A stretch of 64,000 nucleotides of DNA from Sediminibacterium sp. (GTDB taxonomy: Bacteria; Bacteroidota; Bacteroidia; Chitinophagales; Chitinophagaceae). The stretch lies in the NCBI GenBank assembly GCA_030158665.1, contig JAOASM010000036.1, forward strand, positions 1 through 64,000, given 5' to 3'. Position 1 is the stretch's first letter; each line of letters starts with the position of its first letter. Below, piece by piece: positions 17,644-26,286 of this stretch. A program made the position numbers and the translations under genes. The notes below the pieces were generated by a model. It was not told the DNA's origin. It was given only the letters and a program-made list of their open reading frames with translations, and made no database searches.

Positions 17644-17768
17644 CGTAAGCAAGCAATCGATATTCAGGATCAAATCCTTTTCTAAACTTAGGATATTATT
17701 TTTATATTCATACTTTTTTGAATAAAAAATTTAACACAGTCCTTACAACCAATCTATTTAATTGTTTT

Positions 17769-18590
17769 TCAATTACTTAGATTGGTTCTTTTTTTTAAGA
17801 CACTAGCTTCTGCCTCAGTTAGATCAAAATGAATCACCATTTCGGACCAAGACAACCTACCCTGTTTCTCCTTTCTTAGTTTTAATATAGCCCAAACAGT
17901 CTTTTCATCAAATAGGCCAAGCGATAACCAGTCTTCAAATCGCATGGTCTGATAAGCCATCTTTTTTTGACCTATGGGTTGGTATTTTATATAGGGATAA
18001 ATCATTTCAAAATCAAAAGCGGAGATGCCGTAGACTTTTTTTAATCCTTGCACACTTGTAAATCCTCCTGACCATTTTTGATACTTTAAAATACGTTTTA
18101 CTTTATACGCAGGCAACCCTGTGAGTCGAATCCAGTCCAATGCATTTGGATTGTTGATATCAATTTGCAATGCGGACTTCTTTTCCCAATTGGATTTCGG
18201 GTAAAGTTGATTGGGATGGATTGAATCTAAAGCTTTAATTCGAACCCAAGGAATCAAGCTTAGCGCTTGACTTTCAGACAATCCATACCATTTTAGCAAG
18301 TCTTGTTTTTTGTAAAACCGACCACCTTTTTCACGATAATGATATAGTGTAGTCATTTGTTTTTTAGACAACCCCAATTGCATTCCTTGAATGCTATCCA
18401 AACTATTCGGATCAAAATAAAAGAATGCTTTAGGGTTCGATTTGGAACTTGAAAAACGAGTCAGCTTAGCTGGTGTCGCAGGCAAAAGATAATGTAACAA
18501 TAGACTTAATGATAATATACCACCTAGTACTACTATTCCTTTTTGCTCTTTTGATGTAAAAATGAAATAGGATTTCCAATCAAATTGCAT
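17769..18590 (-). CDS. Membrane-anchored helix-hairpin-helix (ComEA-like) protein
   Basis: The 273-residue protein has one N-terminal membrane segment (about residues 18-37, GIVVLGGILSLSLLLHYLL) and at least two helix-hairpin-helix units. The first lies around 58-115 (FDPNSLDSIQGMQLGLSKKQ...). The second lies around 143-200 (IDINNPNALDWIRLTGLP, then GLKKVYGISAFDFEMIYPYI). This is the pattern of ComEA-type proteins that hold DNA at the outer face of the inner membrane during uptake. The tail may hold a third, degenerate unit. It is preceded by a TAGGTTTG promoter box. No other competence genes are nearby, so a role in DNA uptake is an inference. Confidence 0.8.
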   Translation of the reverse strand: MQFDWKSYFIFTSKEQKGIVVLGGILSLSLLLHYLLPATPAKLTRFSSSKSNPKAFFYFDPNSLDSIQGMQLGLSKKQMTTLYHYREKGGRFYKKQDLLKWYGLSESQALSLIPWVRIKALDSIHPNQLYPKSNWEKKSALQIDINNPNALDWIRLTGLPAYKVKRILKYQKWSGGFTSVQGLKKVYGISAFDFEMIYPYIKYQPIGQKKMAYQTMRFEDWLSLGLFDEKTVWAILKLRKEKQGRLSWSEMVIHFDLTEAEASVLKKRTNLSN

Positions 18591-18603
18591 GGGGTATTTT
18601 GAC

Positions 18604-18611
18604 CAAACCTA
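18604..18611 (-). promoter_or_regulatory. -7 box of the helix-hairpin-helix gene
   Basis: The minus strand reads TAGGTTTG, a full match to TAnnTTTG, 13 bases before the ATG at 18590. No -33 element is evident. Confidence 0.4.
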
Positions 18612-18654
18612 TCCCCTTTTTATAGGCAAGATTTACGTATAAATACTTATGAGG

Positions 18655-19422
18655 CTATAAGGTAATTTCCATCCCATCGTATGCCATGGCAATACCCTTT
18701 GGTAAACTTGGTTCCATCGCTGCGTGTAAGCCAATTTGATGACTAAAATGGGTGAAGTAGGTTTGAGGTATATTTAAAGACTGCGTCAACGCAATCGCTT
18801 CTGATAAAGTAAAATGGGTTGGATGTGGTTCAGGACGTAGTGCATTGAGTATGAGTACTTTTGATCCCTTAATTTTCTCCAGCTCTTCTGCTGCTATATG
18901 ATTTGCATCTGTGATATACGTAAAGTCTCCAATTCTAAAACCCAATACTGGCATTTCTCGATGCATTACTTGTATTGGTGTTAATTGAATATCTCCAATC
19001 GTAAAAGCGTTTTCGTGATCTATTGTATGCAATTTCATCTCAGGCAAACCTGCATCTTTATTGGCTTCAAAAGCATAATAAAAATCTCGTTGAATGGCTA
19101 CCTGCGTGATCGCATTGGCATAAATTGGCATTGATTTACCAGAAAAGAAATTAAATGGTCTTATATCATCTAAACCAGCATAATGATCTCTATGAGGATG
19201 CGTGAATACAACCGCATCTATATGAGTGGTTTTAGTGCGCAACATCTGATACCTAAAATCAGGTGTCGTATCTATGACAATACAAGTTGTATCGGATTCA
19301 ATTTTGATGCTTGTTCTTAACCTTTTATCTCTTGGATCATCCGAAGTACATACAGGACATATGCATCCTATTAAGGGAACCCCAGTACTGGTGCCTGATC
19401 CTAAAATAGTGATTCTTAACAA
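18655..19422 (-). CDS. MBL-fold metal-dependent hydrolase (PhnP-like)
   Basis: The 255-residue protein starts LRITILGSGTSTGVPLIGC and has the metallo-beta-lactamase signature HPHRDHYAGLDD near 76-87. Further metal ligands are likely at D173 (TDAN) and the C-terminal His in THFSHQIG. The N-terminal CICPVC cysteines are shared with PhnP-type phosphodiesterases, which hydrolyse cyclic phosphoribosyl esters. The true substrate is unknown. The start is a TTG at 19422, 18 bases after the stop of the 90-residue gene upstream, and fits the family N-terminus well. Confidence 0.87.
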   Translation of the reverse strand: MLRITILGSGTSTGVPLIGCICPVCTSDDPRDKRLRTSIKIESDTTCIVIDTTPDFRYQMLRTKTTHIDAVVFTHPHRDHYAGLDDIRPFNFFSGKSMPIYANAITQVAIQRDFYYAFEANKDAGLPEMKLHTIDHENAFTIGDIQLTPIQVMHREMPVLGFRIGDFTYITDANHIAAEELEKIKGSKVLILNALRPEPHPTHFTLSEAIALTQSLNIPQTYFTHFSHQIGLHAAMEPSLPKGIAMAYDGMEITL

Positions 19423-19440
19423 AACTTGTAAGGTTAAAAT

Positions 19441-19713
19441 TTATGCTTCTGTCAATGCTATACGCTTCACTTCCTCATATAACTTTTGAGAATCATGCGT
19501 TAGCTTATCGAATTCGATATCTAGCTGTGGGATCAATTCAAGTAAAGTATTGATCCTAGCTTCCAAATTCAAGAACTTGTTTAAGACCACAATTTTCTTG
19601 GATTCTAGTAAGCACCAACCGCTCTGGAAATTACCACGCTCGTATCTAACTACATATTCAGATTCACCTAAAATATCTTCTAATTTATCTAAAGTGCCTT
19701 GTGTGATTTTCAT
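19441..19713 (-). CDS. Conserved hypothetical protein, 90 residues
   Basis: The product MKITQGTLDKLEDILGE... has no signal peptide or membrane segment. It has a short beta-rich middle (YVVRYERGNFQSGWCLLESKKIVVLNK) and a helical second half. I do not recognise a named family. It is the first gene of a two-gene minus-strand unit with the MBL hydrolase, and its promoter region is shared, back to back, with the HD-domain gene. Its composition and start context match its neighbours. Confidence 0.75.
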   Translation of the reverse strand: MKITQGTLDKLEDILGESEYVVRYERGNFQSGWCLLESKKIVVLNKFLNLEARINTLLELIPQLDIEFDKLTHDSQKLYEEVKRIALTEA

Positions 19714-19760
19714 AAAATGGGGCTGTTTTAAGTAGGGTTTGTCTTAATTAAGCTGTGCTA

Positions 19761-19768
19761 CAAAGATA
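19761..19768 (-). promoter_or_regulatory. -7 box for the 90-residue gene and MBL hydrolase
   Basis: The minus strand reads TATCTTTG, a full TAnnTTTG match, about 47 bases upstream of the ATG at 19713. Confidence 0.45.
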
Positions 19769-19821
19769 GTTTTTTGAAACAGTAGCTATTTAAATAAAAC
19801 GCAGGAGTTATTCACATTTCG

Positions 19822-19829
19822 TACCTTTG
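19822..19829 (+). promoter_or_regulatory. -7 box for the HD-domain gene and lipid A operon
   Basis: TACCTTTG fully matches TAnnTTTG and lies 16 bases before the ATG at 19846. With the minus-strand box at 19761-19768 it forms a divergent promoter pair about 55 bases apart. Confidence 0.5.
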
Positions 19830-19845
19830 TCAACACATTTAGCCT

Positions 19846-21075
19846 ATGGAATTTTTGACCCGAAAAATGATAAACGATCCAGTCCATGGATTTATTACGA
19901 TAAATGACCCGTTGATTTTTGCCATTTTCAATCATCCTTTTTTTCAAAGATTAAGGAGAGTCCAACAAATGGCATTGGCACAACTAGTTTATCCTGGCGC
20001 TGTGCATACAAGATTGCACCATTCACTTGGGGCTTACCAATTAATGTGCACCGCAATCAATGAACTTAAAGATAAAGGTGTTGAAATCACTCCTGCAGAA
20101 GCTCAAGCAGCCAAAGCTGCCATATTAATGCATGACATTGGTCATGGCCCTTATTCACATGCCTTAGAACATGTTTTGCTAAAAGGTGTCCACCATGAAG
20201 CACTTTCTTTGTTAATCATGCAACATTTAAATGCAGACCCCAACCCTATATTACACGGGCAATTAAATTTAGCAATTCAAATTTTTACCAATCAATATCC
20301 CAAGACTTTTTTACACCAATTAATAAGTGGACAATTGGATGTGGATAGATTAGATTATTTATCAAGAGACAGTTTCTTTACAGGTGTAAGCGAAGGTGTA
20401 GTGGGCTACGAGCGAATTTTAAAAATGCTCAATGTCAAGAATAATATTTTATTGGTAGAAGAAAAAGGGATTAACAGCGTAGAGAAATTTTTGGTTTCCA
20501 GAAGACTTATGTATTGGCAAGTTTATCGTCATAAAACAGTCATTGCTGCAGAAAATATGTTGGTCAAAATTATCCAAAGAGCACAACAATTGGTCAAAGC
20601 AAAAGATAGTTCAATCTCTGTTGGTGGAATTTTAGATTACTTTTTATCCAATGAATTTACAGCGCTCGAGCAAATTGATATCGCATCTTATTGTCAATTA
20701 GATGACACAGATATTATGTTCGCGATTAAAAAATGGCAGTCTCATTCAGATCCAATTTTATCTTTATTGTGTAATCGATTGTTGAATAGGAAAATATATA
20801 AATGTCAATTGCAATCAGAACCAATCTCTGAAGCAGCTTTAAGTGATGCTTTAATAGCTACAAAAGCAAGATTCAATGTGGATGATGAAGCCGCTGCATT
20901 TTTATGCTTTAAAGGAGAAACAAGCAACACTTTATACAAGAATGACAGTGAGAATATCCATATTTTGCTAAAAAAAGGTGAAATTTCGACCATTTCTGAG
21001 GTACAAAACGCATTAATTGTGGAAAGTCTTTCTACCCCGGTTAAAAAATTTTACATTTGTTCGCTAAGCGAATAA
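19846..21075 (+). CDS. HD-domain phosphohydrolase (dNTPase-like)
   Basis: The 409-residue protein has HD-superfamily metal ligands: an upstream His in RLHHSLGAYQL, the HD pair in ILMHDIGHGPYSHALEH near 93-109, and a downstream Asp in SGQLDVDRLDYLSRDS. This layout matches SAMHD1/dGTPase-like proteins, which remove triphosphate from dNTPs, but the exact substrate cannot be read. The N-terminus (KMINDPVHGFITI) is typical of the subfamily. It leads a five-gene plus-strand group with lpxD, lpxC/fabZ, lpxA and an ABC ATPase. Confidence 0.88.
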   Translation: MEFLTRKMINDPVHGFITINDPLIFAIFNHPFFQRLRRVQQMALAQLVYPGAVHTRLHHSLGAYQLMCTAINELKDKGVEITPAEAQAAKAAILMHDIGHGPYSHALEHVLLKGVHHEALSLLIMQHLNADPNPILHGQLNLAIQIFTNQYPKTFLHQLISGQLDVDRLDYLSRDSFFTGVSEGVVGYERILKMLNVKNNILLVEEKGINSVEKFLVSRRLMYWQVYRHKTVIAAENMLVKIIQRAQQLVKAKDSSISVGGILDYFLSNEFTALEQIDIASYCQLDDTDIMFAIKKWQSHSDPILSLLCNRLLNRKIYKCQLQSEPISEAALSDALIATKARFNVDDEAAAFLCFKGETSNTLYKNDSENIHILLKKGEISTISEVQNALIVESLSTPVKKFYICSLSE

Positions 21076-21102
21076 CCCCCAATTCAAATAAACAAGCAAC
21101 GC

Positions 21103-22149
21103 ATGCTAGAATTTAGTGCCCAACAGATAGCAATGATGATACAAGGTCAAGTAGAAGGTGACGCATCTGTAACAGTTAAGAATTTCGGAAAAATTGAGGA
21201 AGCCACTGCTGGTCAACTCTCCTTTTTAGCCAATCCTAAATATGAAGAGTTTTTATATTCAACAGCTGCATCCATTATCATCATCAGTGAGCAGCAAATT
21301 TTAAAACAAAAAATAAACGCTACTTTAATTAGAGTTCCAGATGCGTATGCCGCATTCGCTACCCTACTTACAAAATACCAAGCATTAAAGGCACAAAATT
21401 TGGTAGGCATCGAGTCTCCTTCATTTATTGCTCCAACCGCATCATTAGGACCCCATCATTATATTGCAGCATTTGCTTATATCAGTGAAGGCGCTATCTT
21501 AGGTGAACACGTAAAAATATTTAGCAATGTGGTCGTTGGTGAAAATGTAAAAATTGGCAACAATGTAACCATTCATCCAGGTGTGGTGATATATGCAGAT
21601 TGTGTCATTGGAAATAATGTCACCATTCATAGCGGTAGCATCATTGGTAGTGATGGATTTGGTTTTGCTCCAAAAGAAGATGGTAGTTTTCAAAAAGTAC
21701 CTCAATTGGGCAATGTGATGATAGAAGATGATGTTGAAATTGGCGCAAACACCACTATTGACAGAGCCACCATTGGGTCGACTATCATTCGCAAAGGTGT
21801 AAAGCTAGACAACCTCATTCAGATTGCACATAATGCAGAAGTTGGATCCAACACCGTGATTGCTGCTCAAACTGGAGTTAGTGGCAGTACCAAAATTGGA
21901 AAAAATGCGATGATCGGTGGTCAAGTTGGTTTTGCTGGCCATATAGCAGTAGCTGATGGCGTAAAAATTGCAGCTCAAAGTGGTGTAACTAAGACAGTTA
22001 AAAACCCTAATATGACCCTTACAGGGAATCCTGCAGCAGATCAAAAACAAAGCTTAAGAAGCCAGGTTTATGTCAAAAACCTACCAGAATTGGAAAAAAG
22101 AGTCCAAGAACTCGAAATATTACTGAAGCAACTGTCTCAAAAAGCCTAA
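21103..22149 (+). CDS. lpxD: UDP-3-O-acylglucosamine N-acyltransferase LpxD
   Basis: LpxD adds the second acyl chain in lipid A synthesis. The 348-residue protein has the N-terminal uridine-binding domain, with GKIEEATAGQLSFLANPKY. A long left-handed beta-helix of hexapeptide repeats follows, about 105-310 (IGNNVTIHPGVVIY and similar). The catalytic His is expected in IQIAHNAEVG. The C-terminal helix (LPELEKRVQELEILLKQL) is typical. It lies 27 bases after the HD gene and 60 bases before lpxC/fabZ. Confidence 0.96.
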   Translation: MLEFSAQQIAMMIQGQVEGDASVTVKNFGKIEEATAGQLSFLANPKYEEFLYSTAASIIIISEQQILKQKINATLIRVPDAYAAFATLLTKYQALKAQNLVGIESPSFIAPTASLGPHHYIAAFAYISEGAILGEHVKIFSNVVVGENVKIGNNVTIHPGVVIYADCVIGNNVTIHSGSIIGSDGFGFAPKEDGSFQKVPQLGNVMIEDDVEIGANTTIDRATIGSTIIRKGVKLDNLIQIAHNAEVGSNTVIAAQTGVSGSTKIGKNAMIGGQVGFAGHIAVADGVKIAAQSGVTKTVKNPNMTLTGNPAADQKQSLRSQVYVKNLPELEKRVQELEILLKQLSQKA

Positions 22150-22157
22150 TTCAGCCG

Positions 22158-22165
22158 TATTTTTG
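22158..22165 (+). promoter_or_regulatory. Possible internal promoter box before lpxC/fabZ
   Basis: TATTTTTG matches TAnnTTTG 44 bases before the ATG at 22210. A weak AT hairpin (CTTAAAA at 22166-22172 with TTTTAAG at 22179-22185) would sit in the leader. It may give lpxC/fabZ its own transcript. Confidence 0.3.
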
Positions 22166-22209
22166 CTTAAAATCAAGCTTTTAAGTAAGCTATTCTAAAT
22201 TTGTTATAC

Positions 22210-23619
22210 ATGGATCAAAATTTCAATCCCGATAAGCAACATACGCTTTGTCAAAGTTTAAGTATTAGCGGAACCGGTTTACATACAGGCGTTCTTGTGG
22301 ACATGACCTTACATCCTGCAAATCCAGGTTTTGGGATACAGTTTCAAAGAGTTGATTTACCCAACCAACCAGTGATCAAGGCTGATTGTGATTTAGTAAC
22401 TGACACAAGTCGTGGAACTACTTTACAGGTAGGCGATGCAAAAGTGAGCACGGTTGAACACATTCTTGCCGCTCTAGTTGGTCTAGGGGTTGACAATACA
22501 TTGATCGAATTGAATGGACCAGAAATTCCAATCATGGATGGCAGCTCTGCCCCATTTATTGAGGCCATTGAAAAAATAGGTGTGTTGGAACAAGATGCTG
22601 CAAAAGCATGGTATAGTATTGATGAAAATATCTTTCATTACGACGAAGATAAGCGCGTGGAGATGGTGGCATTACCAGCATTGGATTATCAAATTACAAC
22701 CCTTATAGATTTTAATAGCCCGGTATTAGGAACGCAGCATGCAGCACTTAAAACGATTAAAGATTTTAAAGCAGAAATAGCCCCATGTAGAACGTTTTGT
22801 TTTTTACATGAATTAGAAACTTTATTAGAGCATGATTTAATTAAGGGTGGCGATATCAATAACGCAATTGTTGTGGTAGATAAACCTGTCACCAATGAAG
22901 AAATGGGTCGATTGGCCAAAGTATTCAAACGCGAGAAAATTGAAGTGAAGAGCGAAGGCTATTTAAATAATTTAGAATTAAGATTTCCAAACGAACCAGC
23001 ACGTCATAAGTTATTAGATGTAGTTGGTGATCTTGCTCTAATTGGCTACCCCATTAAGGCAAGAATCATAGCAAATCGACCAGGGCATAGTAGCAATGTT
23101 GAATTTGCTAAAAAAATCAAACAGTATATCAAAAAGAACAAACATGTTAAAGATGTACCTGTGTATGATCCAAGTGCTACGCCTGTATATACCTTAGAGC
23201 AAATAGAAAAAACTTTACCACATCGACATCCGTTTTTATTAGTTGACAAAATCATTGACTTAACTGACACTTGTATTGTTGGTGTAAAAAATGTCACCTT
23301 CAATGAATGGTTTTTCCCTGGGCATTTTCCAGGAAATCCAGTGATGCCGGGTGTATTACAAATTGAAGCATTGGCTCAAACTGGAGGCATTCTTTGTATC
23401 AATGCAATGCCAAAAGGAACATATGATACTTATTTTTTAAAAATCAATAATTGTAAATTTAAACAAATGGTTAAGCCAGGCGATACCATGTTGCTTAAAT
23501 TAGAATTGATGTCTCCCATTCGCAGAGGTATTTGCGAAATGCGTGGCACTGTCTATGTAAATGGAAAAGTGGCTACGGAGGCTGAACTTGTTGCTCAAGT
23601 TGTAAAAAGAGCAGAATAA
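22210..23619 (+). CDS. lpxC/fabZ: Bifunctional LpxC deacetylase / FabZ hydroxyacyl-ACP dehydratase
   Basis: This 469-residue fusion joins two enzymes. The N-terminal LpxC (about 1-310) removes acetate from UDP-3-O-acyl-GlcNAc, the committed lipid A step; its zinc ligands are the His in STVEHILAAL and the His and Asp in HKLLDVVGDLALIG. The C-terminal FabZ (about 325-469) dehydrates 3-hydroxyacyl-ACP; His about 371 in FPGHFPGNP and Glu about 385 in GVLQIEALAQ form its active site. The fusion is known in Bacteroidota. The ATG at 22210 (MDQNF) is preferred over a TTG three codons earlier. Confidence 0.97.
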   Translation: MDQNFNPDKQHTLCQSLSISGTGLHTGVLVDMTLHPANPGFGIQFQRVDLPNQPVIKADCDLVTDTSRGTTLQVGDAKVSTVEHILAALVGLGVDNTLIELNGPEIPIMDGSSAPFIEAIEKIGVLEQDAAKAWYSIDENIFHYDEDKRVEMVALPALDYQITTLIDFNSPVLGTQHAALKTIKDFKAEIAPCRTFCFLHELETLLEHDLIKGGDINNAIVVVDKPVTNEEMGRLAKVFKREKIEVKSEGYLNNLELRFPNEPARHKLLDVVGDLALIGYPIKARIIANRPGHSSNVEFAKKIKQYIKKNKHVKDVPVYDPSATPVYTLEQIEKTLPHRHPFLLVDKIIDLTDTCIVGVKNVTFNEWFFPGHFPGNPVMPGVLQIEALAQTGGILCINAMPKGTYDTYFLKINNCKFKQMVKPGDTMLLKLELMSPIRRGICEMRGTVYVNGKVATEAELVAQVVKRAE

Positions 23620-23629
23620 AATTATACCT

Positions 23630-24427
23630 ATGACGCATCCATTTACTTATATAGACCCCAATGCTAAAGTTGCATCGAATGTAAAAATTGATCCATTTAC
23701 GGTTATTCACAGTGACGTAACAATTGGCGAAGGCACCTGGATTGGAAGTAATGTAACCATCATGAATGGTACAACTGTTGGCAAAAATTGTCGCATCTTC
23801 CCTGGTGCAGTAATTGGTGCCGACCCTCAAGACCTAAAATTCAATGGCGAAAAAACGACAGTAGAAATTGGTGACCATACCACTATTAGAGAATTTGTAA
23901 CCATCAATAGAGGTACCTCTGATAGATGGGTGACAAAAGTGGGTAGTCATTGTCTAATCATGGCTTATAGTCACATTGCACATGATTGTATCATTGGTAA
24001 CCATTGTATTTTAAGCAATAGCGTTCAAGTTGCAGGTCACGTAACCTTAGGCGACTATGCTTGGATTGCTGGCGTGAGCGCCGTGCATCAATTTGTTCAA
24101 ATAGGACAACATGCATATATCGCAGGAGGTAGTTTAGTGAGTAAAGATGTACCACCTTATATCAAAGCTGTACGTAACCCATTAAGCTATGGTGGCGTGA
24201 ATAGTGTTGGATTGAAAAGAAGAGGATTTGATTTAGAAAAGATCAACCATATTTTAGATATCTATCGCTATATTTTCAATAAAGGAATGAACACTACACA
24301 GGCACTTGCTTTTATTGAAGAAGAGTTGCCAGCAACAGACGAACGTGATGAAATTGTAACTTTTATTAGAGATAGTGGAAGAGGCATCATCAAGCGTTTT
24401 GTCAAAGGAGCTGTAGAAGAAGATTAA
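23630..24427 (+). CDS. lpxA: Acyl-ACP--UDP-N-acetylglucosamine O-acyltransferase LpxA
   Basis: LpxA performs the first acylation of UDP-GlcNAc in lipid A synthesis. The 265-residue protein begins with hexapeptide-repeat beta-helix (IDPNAKVASNVKIDPFTVIH). It carries the family segment GADPQDLKFNGEKT near 64-77 and the catalytic His in MAYSHIAHDC (about residue 120). The helical C-terminus follows. It starts 10 bases after lpxC/fabZ and ends one base before the ABC ATPase. Confidence 0.97.
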   Translation: MTHPFTYIDPNAKVASNVKIDPFTVIHSDVTIGEGTWIGSNVTIMNGTTVGKNCRIFPGAVIGADPQDLKFNGEKTTVEIGDHTTIREFVTINRGTSDRWVTKVGSHCLIMAYSHIAHDCIIGNHCILSNSVQVAGHVTLGDYAWIAGVSAVHQFVQIGQHAYIAGGSLVSKDVPPYIKAVRNPLSYGGVNSVGLKRRGFDLEKINHILDIYRYIFNKGMNTTQALAFIEEELPATDERDEIVTFIRDSGRGIIKRFVKGAVEED

Positions 24428-24428
24428 T

Positions 24429-25064
24429 ATGCAAATTCACCTAACTGCTGCTGCAAAAAGATTCAATAAAGAATGGATTTTTTCCAATCTTGACTTCAGT
24501 TTTACTACTGGCCAACATTATGCATTGATTGGAAAAAATGGATCTGGAAAAAGCACGCTGTTACAAATTATTGCAGGATATATAGGACTTACTAAAGGAC
24601 AAATTAGTTGGGTAGATGCAGATGGAAAAGCCATAGATAGCAATAAGATCTATCAACATATTAGTATTGCTTCACCTTATTTAGAACTCGTAGAAGAATT
24701 AACAGCATTAGAGCAAATTGCTTTTCATCAACAATTTAAGTCCATTCACTCTGCCTTAAAGCCAATTGAAATTTTAGAAAAAATTGGTCTTCATAAAGCG
24801 GCAGAGAAGCAGATTAGAAACTTTAGTAGTGGCATGAAACAAAGGCTGAAACTTGCTTTGGCTATTTTTGATCAATCCCCAATTTTATTACTAGATGAAC
24901 CTTGTAGTAATCTAGACCAAGAAGGCATTCAAACCTATCATCATTTAATGCAAACTTATGCGATGCATAAATTAGTCATTGTAGCGAGTAATGATACACA
25001 AGAATATCATTTTTGTGATCAACAACTTTCTCTCTCAGATTTTAAAAACGAATCAGGAATTTAG
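24429..25064 (+). CDS. Lone ABC transporter ATPase subunit
   Basis: The 211-residue nucleotide-binding domain has Walker A GKNGSGKST near 36-44, signature FSSGMKQR near 136-143 and Walker B ILLLDEP near 155-161. It has no membrane segments, and no permease gene adjoins it, so its partner must be elsewhere. It is the last gene of the lipid A group, one base after lpxA, which suggests an envelope-related cargo, but that is only context. Its stop overlaps the convergent alanine dehydrogenase stop in the shared sequence TTAG. Confidence 0.87.
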   Translation: MQIHLTAAAKRFNKEWIFSNLDFSFTTGQHYALIGKNGSGKSTLLQIIAGYIGLTKGQISWVDADGKAIDSNKIYQHISIASPYLELVEELTALEQIAFHQQFKSIHSALKPIEILEKIGLHKAAEKQIRNFSSGMKQRLKLALAIFDQSPILLLDEPCSNLDQEGIQTYHHLMQTYAMHKLVIVASNDTQEYHFCDQQLSLSDFKNESGI

Positions 25065-26275
25065 GCTCGACTGGCGATTAATAAATTTAAATCGGTGTAT
25101 TTTAAATTGCATTTTTGACTGATATAAAAATCGGTCAAAGCACCTTTGTATAAATAAATGCCTTCTCGAAGATGTACATGATGCCAGATGATTTCTTCTA
25201 ATCCACCTTGGTCTCCAATCTCTACCATCAAATGCATCAAGACATTACTAATGGCTTGACTAGCTGTTCTCGCAAAACCACTAGGAATATTAGGTACACC
25301 ATAATGAATCACATCATGTTTGATCACAATTGGATTTTCATGATTGGTTAACTCTGTAGTTTCAAAACATCCACCCCTATCTACAGCTACATCTATAATG
25401 ATACTACCTGGACGCATATTCATTACCATCTCTTCTGTCACAACGATAGGCGCTCTACCTATTTCGTTTCTCAATGCACCTACTGCTACCTCACAGGTCT
25501 TCAATTGTTTTGCCAATATATTGGGTTCAATGACTGAAGTCCAAACACGTTGACCTAAGTTATTTTGTAGTCTTTGTAATCTAGACACATTGTTATCAAA
25601 CACTTTTACGCTTGCTCCCAATGCAAGTGCGTTGCGAACAGCAAATTCTCCGGTGATATCTGCACCAATCACAACTACTTTAGTTGGCGGAACACCACTG
25701 ATACCCCCCAATAACACCCCTTTGCCCTGATTGAAATTACTTAAGTACTGTCCAGCAATCAACATCACGGCACTACCCACTATCTCACTCATGCTTCTTA
25801 ATATTGGATAGTTTTGATTCTCGTCTTTGATATTTTCAATTGATAAGGCTGTAATTTTTTTTGCCATCAACTGTACCAATACCTCCTGCTTGATGGCGGA
25901 TAAATGCAATGGTGAAATAATGGTTTGATGCATTTGCAAGAAAGGCAGATCTGATTCTACCGGAGGAGCCGTTTTAATTAGAATAGGACATTGATACACT
26001 GCCGCTTTTTCAAACGTAATTTCTGCACCTGCCTCTGCGTAATCTTTATCTGTATAGCGACTTCCTTGACCCGCTCCAGACTCTACTAAAACACGATGAC
26101 CATTGGCCACCAATACACCCACCGCCTCAGGAATTAAACCAACTCTATTCTCTTGAAATGCGGTTTCTTTTGGGATGCCAATAAATAATGGCTTAGCCCT
26201 ATGAGGAATGTCCAATACTTCTTCCTGTGTTTCATAGGAAAATGAAGGATGAATTTGTGGCTTAGTAACACTCAT
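25061..26275 (-). CDS. ald: Alanine dehydrogenase family enzyme
   Basis: The family interconverts L-alanine and pyruvate using NAD. The 404-residue protein has the substrate-binding N-terminal half (GIPKETAFQENRVGLIPEAV) and a Rossmann domain with VVVIGADITGEFAVRNALALGA near 210-231. The family segments SIIIDVAVDRGGCFETTE and YGVPNIPSGFARTAS are also present. The glycine motif reads GADITG rather than the usual GAGxVG, but the later motifs are well kept. An N-terminal extension of about 30 residues precedes the usual start. It is followed on its strand by no other gene, and tsaE lies 12 bases upstream. Confidence 0.9.
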   Translation of the reverse strand: MSVTKPQIHPSFSYETQEEVLDIPHRAKPLFIGIPKETAFQENRVGLIPEAVGVLVANGHRVLVESGAGQGSRYTDKDYAEAGAEITFEKAAVYQCPILIKTAPPVESDLPFLQMHQTIISPLHLSAIKQEVLVQLMAKKITALSIENIKDENQNYPILRSMSEIVGSAVMLIAGQYLSNFNQGKGVLLGGISGVPPTKVVVIGADITGEFAVRNALALGASVKVFDNNVSRLQRLQNNLGQRVWTSVIEPNILAKQLKTCEVAVGALRNEIGRAPIVVTEEMVMNMRPGSIIIDVAVDRGGCFETTELTNHENPIVIKHDVIHYGVPNIPSGFARTASQAISNVLMHLMVEIGDQGGLEEIIWHHVHLREGIYLYKGALTDFYISQKCNLKYTDLNLLIASRA

Positions 26276-26286
26276 AGAAATTATTT

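Noticed and set aside
17644..17768. Possible small RNA or extra gene in the 125-base gap between convergent operons
   Set aside because: Only AT-rich sequence and one weak short repeat are visible. There is no frame with a start and no strong structure.
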